A stretch of DNA of 64,000 nucleotides from Streptomyces ruber (GTDB lineage Bacteria > Actinomycetota > Actinomycetes > Streptomycetales > Streptomycetaceae): positions 1 through 64,000 of the forward strand of contig NZ_BMQK01000024.1 in the NCBI RefSeq assembly GCF_014648075.1, in the 5' to 3' direction. Below the pieces are notes generated by a model. That model searched no databases, was not told the origin of the DNA, and saw nothing but the letters and a program-made list of their open reading frames with translations. This document shows, one piece after another, positions 1 through 7,705 of this stretch. The position numbers were made by a program, and so were the translations under genes. How positions within the stretch are numbered: position 1 is the stretch's first letter; every line of letters starts with the position of its first letter.

Positions 1-1
1 C

Positions 2-229
2 GTCGCGGTGATGGGCTGTGTCGTCAACGGCCCCGGCGAGGCCCGCGAGGCCGACCTCGGCGTCGCCTCCGGCAACGGCAAGGGCCAGATCTTCGTCGCG
101 GGCAGGGTCGTCAGGACGGTGCCCGAGTCGAAGATCGTGGAGACCCTCGTCGACGAGGCCATGAAGATCGCCGAGCGGATGGAACGGGACGGCGCCGCGT
201 CGGGGGAACCGGCCGTCACGGTGAGCTGA
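2..229 (+). CDS. ispG: IspG/GcpE (HMB-PP synthase), C-terminal fragment
   Basis: This is the last 75 residues of 4-hydroxy-3-methylbut-2-enyl diphosphate synthase, the Fe-S enzyme that converts MEcPP to HMB-PP in the MEP isoprenoid pathway. The frame is already open at the left window edge. The visible part starts with the conserved MGCVVNGPGEA block, whose Cys and Asn belong to the 4Fe-4S/active-site end of IspG, and continues through DLGVASG to a short charged tail before TGA. The family is normally about 385 residues, so most of the protein lies left of the window. The next genes (a dxs relic and an hpnO-type aminotransferase) resemble the streptomycete hopanoid cluster, where a second ispG and dxs feed squalene-hopene synthesis. 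This is therefore probably the cluster copy rather than the housekeeping one, which is an inference. Confidence 0.93.
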   Translation, partial: VAVMGCVVNGPGEAREADLGVASGNGKGQIFVAGRVVRTVPESKIVETLVDEAMKIAERMERDGAASGEPAVTVS

Positions 230-304
230 ACCCGTACGGCACGCACCGGGCTGCTTGGACCGAACTGCCGGACCGGGCCGTACGGACCGAGAGGGGGCCA
301 GACG

Positions 305-621
305 TTGACGATCCCGGGGACCGCCCGGCGACGGGACCAGCTGCCCGACGAGTCCGGCTGCGACGCACCGTCGTCGGCACCCGCCGGTACGAGCCCGTCG
401 GCCCGGTGCTGCCCGCGCTCGGCACGGCGGTCGCGCCGGCCCCGGCGGACGCCGGCGCCGACGTGCCCGTGCGGCGCTCCGGCAGCCCGGAACAGTTCCC
501 CGCCCACGCCGGGCGGGGCGACGTACCGGCCGGCCCGGGGCCGACGCCGGTGAAGAGCGCCGGGCGGAGCAGCGCCTGCCCGGCCACCGTGGACGAGCTC
601 GCCGAGGAGAGGACCGTATGA
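305..621 (+). pseudogene. dxs: Relic of dxs (1-deoxy-D-xylulose-5-phosphate synthase)
   Basis: Only the two ends of a DXS gene appear to survive. A TTG start at 305, preceded by a G-rich Shine-Dalgarno (289-297), encodes MTI followed by RRRDQL. This resembles the usual DXS N-terminus (MTIL..I.GPRDL). Soon after, similarity moves to another frame, which runs from about 370 to the TGA at 619-621. It contains DVPVRRSGSPEQFPAHAGRG and then PGPTPVKSAGR, which match the DXS C-terminal block (DVPVRRFGIPEQFLAHA...LTPVEIAGRI) closely. Intact DXS is about 630 residues; here fewer than 110 codons remain, so the thiamine-diphosphate and transketolase domains have been deleted. The relic overlaps the hpnO start by 4 bp (ATGA), as an intact dxs-hpnO pair would. 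Function is lost, so DXP must come from another dxs copy. Confidence 0.82.
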
Positions 622-2033
622 CAGCGGCGGAAGCGGAAGACGCGACGGGGGCCGGTGGGTTCGACCTCGGCAGGCTCCTGGCCGAACGCGGGGCCGAACG
701 CTACGACCTGCACGCCCGGCACCTGAACCACCAGCTCCCGCGCATGCTGCACACCATCGGCTTCGACAAGGTGTACGAGCGCGCCGAGGGGGCGCACTTC
801 TGGGACGCGGACGGCAACGACTACCTGGACATGCTCGCCGGGTTCGGGGTGATGGGCGTGGGCCGCCACCACCCCGTGGTCCGCAAGGCACTGCACGACG
901 TCCTCGACGCCTCCCTCGCCGACCTCACCCGTTTCGACTGCCCGCCGCTGCCCGGGCTGCTGGCCGAGCGGCTGCTCGCGCACAGCCCGTACCTGGACCG
1001 GGTGTTCTTCGGCAGCAGCGGGACGGAGGCGGTGGAGACCGCGCTGAAGTTCGCCCGGTACGCGACGGGCCGGCCCCGTGTCCTGTACTGCGAGCACGCC
1101 TTCCACGGCCTCACCACCGGCTCCCTGTCCGTGAACGGCGAGCCCGCCTTCCGGGACGGCTTCGCACCCCTGCTCCCGGACACGGCCGTGCCCCTCGGCG
1201 ACCTGGACGCCCTGGCACGGGAGCTGAGGAAGGGCGACGTCGCCGCGCTGATCGTGGAGCCGATCCAGGGCAAGGGCGTGCACGGGGCCCCGCCCGGCTA
1301 CCTGCGCGCCGCCCAGGACCTGCTGCACGGGCACGGGGCGCTGCTCATCGCCGACGAGGTGCAGACCGGGCTCGGCCGCACCGGTGACTTCTACGCCCAC
1401 CAGCACGAGGCGGGCGTGGAACCGGACCTGGTCTGCGTGGCCAAGGCGCTCTCCGGCGGCTACGTGCCCGTCGGGGCGACACTCGGCAAGGACTGGATCT
1501 TCAAGAAGGTGTACTCCTCGATGGACCGCGTCCTGGTCCACTCGGCGAGCTTCGGCGGGGGCGCGCAGGCCATGGCGGCGGGCCTCGCCGTGCTGTCGGT
1601 GCTGGAGAACGAGCGGCTCGTCGAGCGCGCCCGGGCCATGGGGGAGCGGCTGGCCTCCCGGCTCTCGGCGCTGACCGGGAAGTACGAGCTGCTCGCCGAC
1701 GTACGCGGCCGGGGGCTGATGATCGGCATCGAGTTCGGGCGGCCCGCGTCGCTCGGGCTGCGCAGCCGCTGGAGCGTGCTCCAGGCCGCGCGCAAGGGAC
1801 TGTTCGCGCAGATGGTCGTCGTACCGCTGCTGCGCAGGCACCGCATCCTCACCCAGGTCTCCGGCGACCGTCTGGAGGTGATCAAACTGATTCCGCCGCT
1901 GGTCGTCGACGAGGCGGACGTCGACCGCTTCGTCGACGCCTTCACCGAGGTGATGGACGACGCGCACAGCGGGAGCGGGCTGCTGTGGGACTTCGGCAGG
2001 ACTCTGCTGAAGCAGGCGGTGGCACACAGGTAG
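618..2033 (+). CDS. hpnO: Class III PLP aminotransferase, HpnO-like
   Basis: This 471-residue class III aminotransferase has the family landmarks: FGSSGTEAVETALKFAR (phosphate/PLP contact), the CEHAFHGLT loop, EPIQGKGV, D246 in IADEVQTGLGRTG (pyridine nitrogen) and K276 in VAKALSGGYVPVG (Schiff base). The ATG at 618 follows a GAGGAGAGG Shine-Dalgarno and overlaps the stop of the upstream dxs relic. In streptomycete hopanoid clusters an aminotransferase at this position (HpnO type) is thought to convert ribosylhopane or a similar aldehyde to aminobacteriohopanetriol. The context of ispG, dxs relic and downstream XRE/cupin regulator supports that assignment. Acetylornithine- or ornithine-type activity is the alternative, but position favours HpnO. 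No truncation is visible and all key residues are present. Confidence 0.85.
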   Translation: MTAAEAEDATGAGGFDLGRLLAERGAERYDLHARHLNHQLPRMLHTIGFDKVYERAEGAHFWDADGNDYLDMLAGFGVMGVGRHHPVVRKALHDVLDASLADLTRFDCPPLPGLLAERLLAHSPYLDRVFFGSSGTEAVETALKFARYATGRPRVLYCEHAFHGLTTGSLSVNGEPAFRDGFAPLLPDTAVPLGDLDALARELRKGDVAALIVEPIQGKGVHGAPPGYLRAAQDLLHGHGALLIADEVQTGLGRTGDFYAHQHEAGVEPDLVCVAKALSGGYVPVGATLGKDWIFKKVYSSMDRVLVHSASFGGGAQAMAAGLAVLSVLENERLVERARAMGERLASRLSALTGKYELLADVRGRGLMIGIEFGRPASLGLRSRWSVLQAARKGLFAQMVVVPLLRRHRILTQVSGDRLEVIKLIPPLVVDEADVDRFVDAFTEVMDDAHSGSGLLWDFGRTLLKQAVAHR

Positions 2034-2052
2034 GGCGCCGCACCGAACCCCT

Positions 2053-2087
2053 TTGCCCCTGAGGCAAGAAATTTGCCGCAGGGGCAA
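2053..2087. promoter_or_regulatory. Tandem palindromic operator before the XRE/cupin gene
   Basis: Two 15-bp palindromes of the form TTGCC-N5-GGCAA lie in tandem at 2053-2067 and 2073-2087, exactly 20 bp apart from start to start (two helical turns). They end 21 bp before the regulator's ATG at 2109. The outer halves also form a longer dyad (TTTGCCCCTG ... CAGGGGCAAA). No other obvious promoter lies between hpnO and the regulator. This looks like a cooperative binding site for the XRE protein encoded immediately downstream, that is, autoregulation, which is inferred. Confidence 0.6.
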
Positions 2088-2108
2088 AAATGCGGCTCAA
2101 TGGAGTAC

Positions 2109-2723
2109 ATGAGCGCCTCCGAGCCAGGGCCGGTCGAGGACCTGCCCGCCGTAGCCCCGCAGCTGCGCACCCTGAGGCGGCGCGCCTCCCTCACCCTCGA
2201 AGCCGCCGCCCGGACCGCCGGGCTGTCGCCCGCGCACCTGTCGCGGCTGGAGACCGGACAGCGCCAGCCCTCGCTGCCGATGCTGCTGACGCTCGCCCGC
2301 GTCTACGGTACGACGGTTTCGGAGCTGCTGGGGGAGACCGTCGCCGAGCGGGACGCGGTCGTCCGCGCGGCCGACATGGAGCCCACGCGCGCGGGCGGCT
2401 GGACCTACTGGCAGGCGGGCTCCCCGGGCCGGGGCATGCAGTCCCTGCGCGTGCACGTCCCGCACGGCTCGCAGGGCGACATCGTGCGCGTCCACCCCGG
2501 CGAGGAGTGGCTGTACGTCCTGACGGGCCGGCTGCGGCTGCGCCTCGGGGACGTCACCCACGTGCTCGACCCCGGGGACAGCGCGCACTTCGACTCGCTG
2601 ACCCCGCACCGCATCGCCGCCGCCGTCGAGGACGGCGCCGACCTGCTCTTCGTCCACACCCTCCTGCAGAGCCCGAGCACCGCGCTGTGCCTCGGGCCGA
2701 CGACCCTGGGAGTCACCCCGTGA
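2109..2723 (+). CDS. XRE-family regulator with C-terminal cupin domain
   Basis: This is a transcription factor of about 204 residues. An N-terminal helix-turn-helix (roughly residues 15-70) contains TLEAAARTAGLSPAHLSRLE followed by RQPSLPMLLTLARVYG, a textbook XRE/HTH_3. A cupin_2 barrel (about 110-195) carries HPGEEWLYVLTG and HVLDPGDSAHFDSLTPHR. I chose the ATG at 2109; an in-frame ATG at 2100 is possible. With almost no Shine-Dalgarno, the message could be leaderless. The same aminotransferase-regulator-small membrane protein trio occurs beside streptomycete hopanoid genes. The cupin may bind a small-molecule effector. Two palindromes directly upstream suggest that it represses itself. Confidence 0.88.
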   Translation: MSASEPGPVEDLPAVAPQLRTLRRRASLTLEAAARTAGLSPAHLSRLETGQRQPSLPMLLTLARVYGTTVSELLGETVAERDAVVRAADMEPTRAGGWTYWQAGSPGRGMQSLRVHVPHGSQGDIVRVHPGEEWLYVLTGRLRLRLGDVTHVLDPGDSAHFDSLTPHRIAAAVEDGADLLFVHTLLQSPSTALCLGPTTLGVTP

Positions 2724-2839
2724 GCAACCTGGAAACGAAGTTCCCCCGCGGCCTGTGGGTACGACTGATCATCTACATCGCGGTCGGCCACCTCTTCGCG
2801 GCGTTCATCTGGCTGCTGTTCGAGGTGGGCGCGAAGTAA
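2720..2839 (+). CDS. Small single-pass membrane protein (DUF6126-like)
   Basis: A 39-residue protein starts with GTG overlapping the stop of the XRE gene (GTGA), so translation is probably coupled. It has a short charged N-terminus, then one hydrophobic helix (IIYIAVGHLFAAFIWLLF) and a short GAK tail. The composition and the FPRGLWVRLIIYIAVGH pattern resemble the tiny DUF6126-type proteins that accompany XRE/cupin regulators in Streptomyces. Function is unknown. The strict coupling suggests that it works with, or is sensed by, the regulator, which is an inference. Confidence 0.75.
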   Translation: MSNLETKFPRGLWVRLIIYIAVGHLFAAFIWLLFEVGAK

Positions 2840-2858
2840 CGGGCCCACGGCCGGGGGC

Positions 2859-3656
2859 TCAGTCCAGCAGCCGCTCGCGCAGCCGCTCCCGGACCTCCGG
2901 CGCGAGACCGAGGCCCCGCTCCAGATAGGTCTCCACGCCGCCCCACTTCTCCTCGATCGCGTCGAAGGCCGCCTGGAGGTACTCGGCGCGTGCGTCGAAC
3001 AGGGGGCTCAGCAGCTCCATCACCTCGGGCGCGTAGGCGTTCGCCGCCGTCGAGCTGCGGTGCACCTTGTAACGGCGGTGCTTCTCGTTCGACTTCAGGT
3101 AGTCCGCCAGGATCGCCTCGCGCTCCACACCGAGGGCGAGCAGCGTGACGGCGATCGACAGACCCGCCCGGTCCTTGCCCGCCGCGCAGTGCATCAGGGC
3201 GGGCACGCTGTCCTCCGCCAGCGCGTGCAGCACCCGCGAGTGCTCCGCCGTGCGCGTGGTGACGATCATGCGGTACGAGGCGGTCATCCGGGCCCCGCCC
3301 TTGCCGTCGTCCAGGATCGAGCGCAGCTGGTCCAGGTCTCCGTCGCGCACCATGCGCCAGAACTCGGCGCCGTCCGCCGGGTCGCTCAGCGGCAGGTTCA
3401 CGTTGCGCACGCCGGGCAGCTCGACGTCCGGGCCCTCCAGCTTCTGGTCGGCCGAGTTGCGGAAGTCGAAGACCGTGTGCAGTCCGAGGGAGGACAGGAA
3501 CGCGGCGTCCTCGTCGCAGGCGTGCGCCAGGTGGCCGCTGCGGAACAGCCGCCCCCGCGCCACGCGCCGGCCGTCCACGGTCGGCAGACCGCCCACGTCG
3601 CGGAAGTTGCGGACCGACGTGAGCTCGGGCTCGGTCGACGGGATCTGCTGCGTCAC
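2859..3656 (-). CDS. Tyrosine/serine protein phosphatase (Y_phosphatase3 type)
   Basis: This 265-residue protein has the P-loop of cysteine phosphatases, HCAAGKDRAG (C157-x5-R163), plus the N-terminal block SVRNFRDVGGLPT and the GRLFRSGHL motif of the bacterial Y_phosphatase3/LipA-like family. The GTG start at 3656 is preceded by GGAGG at a good distance; the open frame extends farther upstream, but that stretch is low-quality coding. C157 would form the phosphocysteine intermediate. It has no signal peptide, so it is probably cytosolic. Family members act on phosphotyrosine proteins or phosphoinositides; the substrate cannot be read here. It is convergent with the small membrane protein gene and divergent from the alpha-galactosidase gene. 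Confidence 0.87.
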   Translation of the reverse strand: MTQQIPSTEPELTSVRNFRDVGGLPTVDGRRVARGRLFRSGHLAHACDEDAAFLSSLGLHTVFDFRNSADQKLEGPDVELPGVRNVNLPLSDPADGAEFWRMVRDGDLDQLRSILDDGKGGARMTASYRMIVTTRTAEHSRVLHALAEDSVPALMHCAAGKDRAGLSIAVTLLALGVEREAILADYLKSNEKHRRYKVHRSSTAANAYAPEVMELLSPLFDARAEYLQAAFDAIEEKWGGVETYLERGLGLAPEVRERLRERLLD

Positions 3657-3846
3657 GAAGGGCTCCTCCCACAGGGCCGTCGGCGGTGCGCGGCTCGGCA
3701 CGCCGACAGATACGCCCTCGCACGATACGACACGGCCGTGCGGGGCAAGGAGCGGTGCCGCGCCGTTGCCAGGCGGCCCCCGCGGCCTTGATGATGTTGG
3801 CGCCCGATCGGGTGTGTCCGCACCCGTGGCGTCAGTGGGGGGTCTC

Positions 3847-5925
3847 ATGGTGGAGATCGGTGAAGACGGCCGTACCTGGCTCCTGTCGGGCCCGGCCAGC
3901 AGTTACGCGCTGCGGCTCACCGCGGACGACGAGCTGCTGCACCTCCACTGGGGCGCACGCATCGGGCTCGCGGACGCCGAGGCGCTCGCCGCCCTGCCCC
4001 TGCCACCGTCGCGCGACTCCTTCGAGTCCCGGCTCGACGGGCACGAGGAGTATCCGGTCGAGGGCGGCGCCCGCTTCGTACGGCCCGCGCTGTCCGTCCG
4101 GACGGACGAGGTGCGCGGCACCGAGTGGTCCTTCTCGGCGTACGAGGTCGAGGACGGCGAGCTGCGGCTGCGGTTCACCGACCACGGGCTCGCCGTCACG
4201 CTGCACTACCGGATGCGCGACGACGTGGTCGAGCGCCGGGTGACCCTCGTCAACGACGGGCCGGCCGCGGTGGAGGTGCTGCGCGCCGACTCCGCGACCT
4301 GGACGCTCCCGCTGCGCGACGGCTGGCGCCTGTCCCAGCTGCACGGACGCTGGGCGGCCGAGTCCCGGCTCGTCCGCACCGACCTCACCTACGGCGAGAA
4401 GGTCATCGGCAGCCGGCGCGGGCACACCGGGCACCAGCACCTGCCGTGGGTCGCGCTCGACGCCGACGGGGCCACCGAGGAGCGCGGCGAGGTGTACGGG
4501 TGCGCGCTCGGCTGGTCGGGCACCTGGCGCATCTGCGTGGCCCAGCTCCCGGACGCGCGCGTGCAGATCACCGGCGGTGCGGGGTACGACGACTCGGGCC
4601 TGCTGCGGCTGGCGGCGGGGGAGTCGTACACCACGCCCGTCTTCGCGGGGCTGTGGAGCGACGGCGGTTTCGGCGGGGCGAGCCGCGCCTGGCACGCGTA
4701 CCAGCGCGCGCACGTCATTCCGCACGCGGACCGCGACCGCCCGGTGCTCTACAACTCCTGGGAGGCCACCTACTTCGACATCTCCGAGGACCAGCAGCGG
4801 GAGCTGGCGCGGCGGGCGGCGGACCTGGGCGTGGAGCTGTTCGTGGTCGACGACGGCTGGTTCGGGGAGCGGACGAGCGACCGGGCGGGCCTCGGCGACT
4901 GGACGCCGAACCCCGAGCGCTTCCCGGCCGGCCTCAAGCCCCTCGCGGACGACGTGCACGCGCTGGGCATGCAGTTCGGCATCTGGGTCGAGCCGGAGAT
5001 GGTCAACCCGGACAGCGACCTGTACCGGGCGCACCCCGACTGGGTGCAGCACCAGCCGGGCCGCAGGCGTACGGAGCTGCGGAACCAGCTCGTGCTCAAC
5101 CTCGCGCGCGCGGACGTCCAGGAGTACCTGTGGGAGCGGCTGGACACCCTGCTGTCGAGCGCCCCGATCGACTACGTGAAGTGGGACTTCAACCGCTGCT
5201 TCACCGACGCGGGCTGGCCCGGCGAACCGTATCCGCAGAAGCTGTGGGTGGAGCACGTGCACGCCTTCTACGCACTGCTCGACCGGCTGCGGGCCGCGCA
5301 CCCGGGCGTCGCCTTCGAGTCCTGCTCGGGCGGCGGCGGCCGGATCGACCTCGGGGTGCTGTCGCGTACGGACCAGGTGTGGACCTCGGACAACACCGAT
5401 CCGCTCGACCGGCTCGCCATCCAGCACGGCTTCAGCCAGATCCATCCCGCGCGCGTGATGGCCGCCTGGGTCACCGACAGCCCGAACACCCAGCTCAACG
5501 GGCGGGCCAGCGCCCTGCGTTTCCGTTTCGTCAGCGCCATGGCGGGCGTGCTCGGCATCGGCGGCGACCTCACCCGGTGGAGCGAGCGGGAGCTGGCGGA
5601 GGCGCGGGACTGGGTGTCCCTGTACAAGGAGATCCGGCCGGTCGTCCAGCGGGGCGACCAGTACCGGCTCAGGCCGCCGACGGGCGGGCTGAGCGCCGTG
5701 GCCCACGTGCTCGGTGACGAGGTCGTCGTCCTGGCCTGGCTGCAGGCCCAGCACCACGGGGAGCCGCTCGCGCCGCTCCGGCTGCGCGGAATCGATCCGG
5801 CGGCGAGGTATGAATGCCGGGAGACGGGTGACGTGTACCGGGGAGCGGTGCTGCTGCACCACGGTCTCCCGGTCGGGCTGCGCGGCGATCTCGACGCGAC
5901 GATTGTCCGGCTGCATCGCCTTTGA
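3847..5925 (+). CDS. Alpha-galactosidase, glycoside hydrolase family 36
   Basis: This 692-residue cytosolic enzyme has the GH36 layout: an N-terminal beta-sandwich (about residues 1-300), a TIM barrel and a C-terminal beta domain. Catalytic landmarks are DDGWFG, WVEPEMVNPDSDL, the nucleophile D447 in YVKWDFNR, SCSGGGGRIDLG, and the probable acid/base D515 in TSDNTDPLDR. The ATG at 3847 begins MVEIGEDG, the normal family start, although the frame stays open upstream. It should hydrolyse alpha-1,6-galactosides such as melibiose or raffinose after uptake. No transporter or regulator of the usual operon is adjacent, so it stands alone. All catalytic residues are present. Confidence 0.93.
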   Translation: MVEIGEDGRTWLLSGPASSYALRLTADDELLHLHWGARIGLADAEALAALPLPPSRDSFESRLDGHEEYPVEGGARFVRPALSVRTDEVRGTEWSFSAYEVEDGELRLRFTDHGLAVTLHYRMRDDVVERRVTLVNDGPAAVEVLRADSATWTLPLRDGWRLSQLHGRWAAESRLVRTDLTYGEKVIGSRRGHTGHQHLPWVALDADGATEERGEVYGCALGWSGTWRICVAQLPDARVQITGGAGYDDSGLLRLAAGESYTTPVFAGLWSDGGFGGASRAWHAYQRAHVIPHADRDRPVLYNSWEATYFDISEDQQRELARRAADLGVELFVVDDGWFGERTSDRAGLGDWTPNPERFPAGLKPLADDVHALGMQFGIWVEPEMVNPDSDLYRAHPDWVQHQPGRRRTELRNQLVLNLARADVQEYLWERLDTLLSSAPIDYVKWDFNRCFTDAGWPGEPYPQKLWVEHVHAFYALLDRLRAAHPGVAFESCSGGGGRIDLGVLSRTDQVWTSDNTDPLDRLAIQHGFSQIHPARVMAAWVTDSPNTQLNGRASALRFRFVSAMAGVLGIGGDLTRWSERELAEARDWVSLYKEIRPVVQRGDQYRLRPPTGGLSAVAHVLGDEVVVLAWLQAQHHGEPLAPLRLRGIDPAARYECRETGDVYRGAVLLHHGLPVGLRGDLDATIVRLHRL

Positions 5926-6184
5926 GTGTTACGTCGGAAAGGGTGGACGGATTCCGTCTGATCCTGGTATGAGGCATGCCGAACCGGCCGCGCGTGACCA
6001 GGCTCATAGGGGTGACGCTACGTCGCTGTCATGTACACCTAATAAACCTGAGCCATCAGGCGAGTTGGGAAAAGGGAAAGCTCCGCCATCGACGGAGGGT
6101 GAGCGGAATTCCGCTCCGGTGGCCGGGAAAGGAGACGCCCGGAGAACCCGCATGGTTGTCCCCGCGGCGGTAAGTCGCCTACTT

Positions 6185-6378
6185 TCGGCGTCAATCCGGG
6201 CGGACGCCGAATCCTGCCGCCGGCCGGAGCCGTCAACTTCACCCGTGCACGGCAGGAGCGGGGGACCCACAGGTTCGACTGCCTGGTCCGGTTCCCGGAA
6301 CAGGCTAGGGGTCAAGCCGCGCCCGTCGCGGCCGGGCAGCTCCAGCCCGCACCCGACAGCTGACCTCGCAGGCGCCGG
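6185..6378 (+). ncRNA. ydaO-yuaA (cyclic di-AMP) riboswitch
   Basis: The leader in front of the LysM-M23 gene contains the conserved actinobacterial ydaO blocks in order: GCCGAATCCTGCCG, GGAGCCGTCAACTTCACCCG, GCAGGAGCGGGGGACCCACAGG, GGCTAGGGGTCAAGCCG, and CCCGACAGCTGACCTCGCAGGCG ending a few bases before the Shine-Dalgarno. This order and spacing are typical of c-di-AMP riboswitches that control cell-wall hydrolase genes in Streptomyces (rpfA-type targets). High c-di-AMP normally turns expression off. The 5' boundary is approximate; the element could begin nearer 6150. Confidence 0.88.
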
Positions 6379-6390
6379 AGAGGATCAGCA

Positions 6391-7470
6391 ATGCCCGCGA
6401 AGGGTAAGCACCGCCGCCCCAGGACCCAGCGCCTCAGCCGCTCGATCGCCGCCGCCGGAACCGGTGGCGCCGCGCTCGCGCTCCCGCTGATCGGGGCCAC
6501 CGGTGCCCACGCGTCGACGCAGACGCACACGCAGTCCGGGGCGCACACGTCCCAGGTCTCCCAGGCTTCTCAGTTCTCCCAGCAGTCCACCGCGCTGCCC
6601 CAGCGGGCCGCGGCCGAGCGGACCGCCGCACGGCAGGTCCAGCAGTCGGCCGCCGCCGAGAAGTCCGCCGCCACGACGCGGACCTACTCGGTGAAGAGGG
6701 GCGACTACCTCTCCCGGATCGCCGAGGAGCAGGACGTGACCGGCGGCTGGCAGACGATCTACGCGGACAACCGCGAGGCGATCGGCTCCAACCCGTCGCT
6801 CATCCACCCCGGCCTGGAACTCACCCTCGGCGGCAAGGCCCCGTCGAGCACGGGCGGCTCCTCCTCCGGCAGCGGCTCCAGGGCTTCCGGCGGAAGCGAT
6901 GCGTCGGCACAGAAGCCGCAGCAGTCCCAGCAGTCCCAGGAGTCGCGGAAGTCGTCGCAGAAGTCCCGGACCCCGCAGCGGAAGTCGCAGGAGGCCGACA
7001 CCCAGGCGGAGAAGCCCGCCTCCTCCGCGCAGGACACCCGGACCGCGAGCGGCGGCGGCTCCGGCTCCGGCTTCACCCGCCCGGTCTCCGGTGTCGTGGG
7101 CACCGCCTACCGTGCCGCGGGCGGCATGTGGTCCAGTGGCTACCACACCGGTGTCGACTTCGTGGTGCCGACCGGCACCTCGCTCAAGGCGGTCGGCGCG
7201 GGCACGGTCGTGTCCGCCGGCTGGGGCGGCTCGTACGGCAACCAGGTCGTCGTCCGGCTCGCCGACGGCCACTACGCGCAGTACGCCCACCTGTCCTCGC
7301 TCTCCGTCTCGGTGGGCCAGACCGTGAGCGTCGGCCAGCAGGTCGGCCTGTCCGGGGCGACCGGCAACGTGACCGGACCGCACCTGCACTTCGAGATCCG
7401 TACGGCCTCGGGCTACGGCTCGGACGTCGACCCGCTGGCGTACCTGCGGTCCAAGGGGGTCTCCCTCTGA
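6391..7470 (+). CDS. Secreted LysM and M23 (LytM) peptidoglycan hydrolase
   Basis: This 359-residue exported enzyme has an N-terminal twin-arginine-like or Sec signal (charged KGKHRRP, then a hydrophobic stretch ending near THAST), a Ser/Gln-rich linker, a LysM peptidoglycan-binding domain at about 97-148 (YSVKRGDYLSRIAEEQ ... IHPGLEL), a second low-complexity Ser/Gln/Lys linker, and a C-terminal M23 metallopeptidase. Zinc ligands are visible as H252-x3-D256 (HTGVD) and H331-L-H333 (GPHLHFE). It should cleave peptide cross-links in the wall. The ATG at 6391 follows GGAGAGGA, and expression is governed by the c-di-AMP riboswitch directly upstream. A strong terminator follows. Confidence 0.93.
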   Translation: MPAKGKHRRPRTQRLSRSIAAAGTGGAALALPLIGATGAHASTQTHTQSGAHTSQVSQASQFSQQSTALPQRAAAERTAARQVQQSAAAEKSAATTRTYSVKRGDYLSRIAEEQDVTGGWQTIYADNREAIGSNPSLIHPGLELTLGGKAPSSTGGSSSGSGSRASGGSDASAQKPQQSQQSQESRKSSQKSRTPQRKSQEADTQAEKPASSAQDTRTASGGGSGSGFTRPVSGVVGTAYRAAGGMWSSGYHTGVDFVVPTGTSLKAVGAGTVVSAGWGGSYGNQVVVRLADGHYAQYAHLSSLSVSVGQTVSVGQQVGLSGATGNVTGPHLHFEIRTASGYGSDVDPLAYLRSKGVSL

Positions 7471-7508
7471 CGCGACCGTTCTCCGGCGCACCCGCCCCCG
7501 GGCGGTGA

Positions 7509-7555
7509 GGGCCGGGCCCCGCGACCGATGCGGGGCCCGGCCCGCTGTCCTTTTC
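7509..7555 (+). terminator. Rho-independent terminator of the M23 gene
   Basis: A perfect 14-bp stem (GGGCCGGGCCCCGC at 7509-7522 with its complement at 7530-7543) closes a 7-nt loop and is followed by a TCCTTTTC tract. It lies 39 bp after the M23 stop. Confidence 0.85.
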
Positions 7556-7705
7556 GGTGCTAGTTCTGCATTTGTCACAGCGGGCCGAAGTTTCGGTCGG
7601 CTTATTCCGGAATTGACCAACACTTGACGAGTGGCCTATCTCACCGCCCGTCAACCCTTTCCTACGGTCGCGTAGCTCACATCCCACGGTGAAAAATGGA
7701 CCGAC

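Noticed and set aside
216..2087. Minus-strand 623-residue frame over the aminotransferase
   Set aside because: It is a shadow of hpnO, with Val/Gln/Arg/His-rich composition and no domain.
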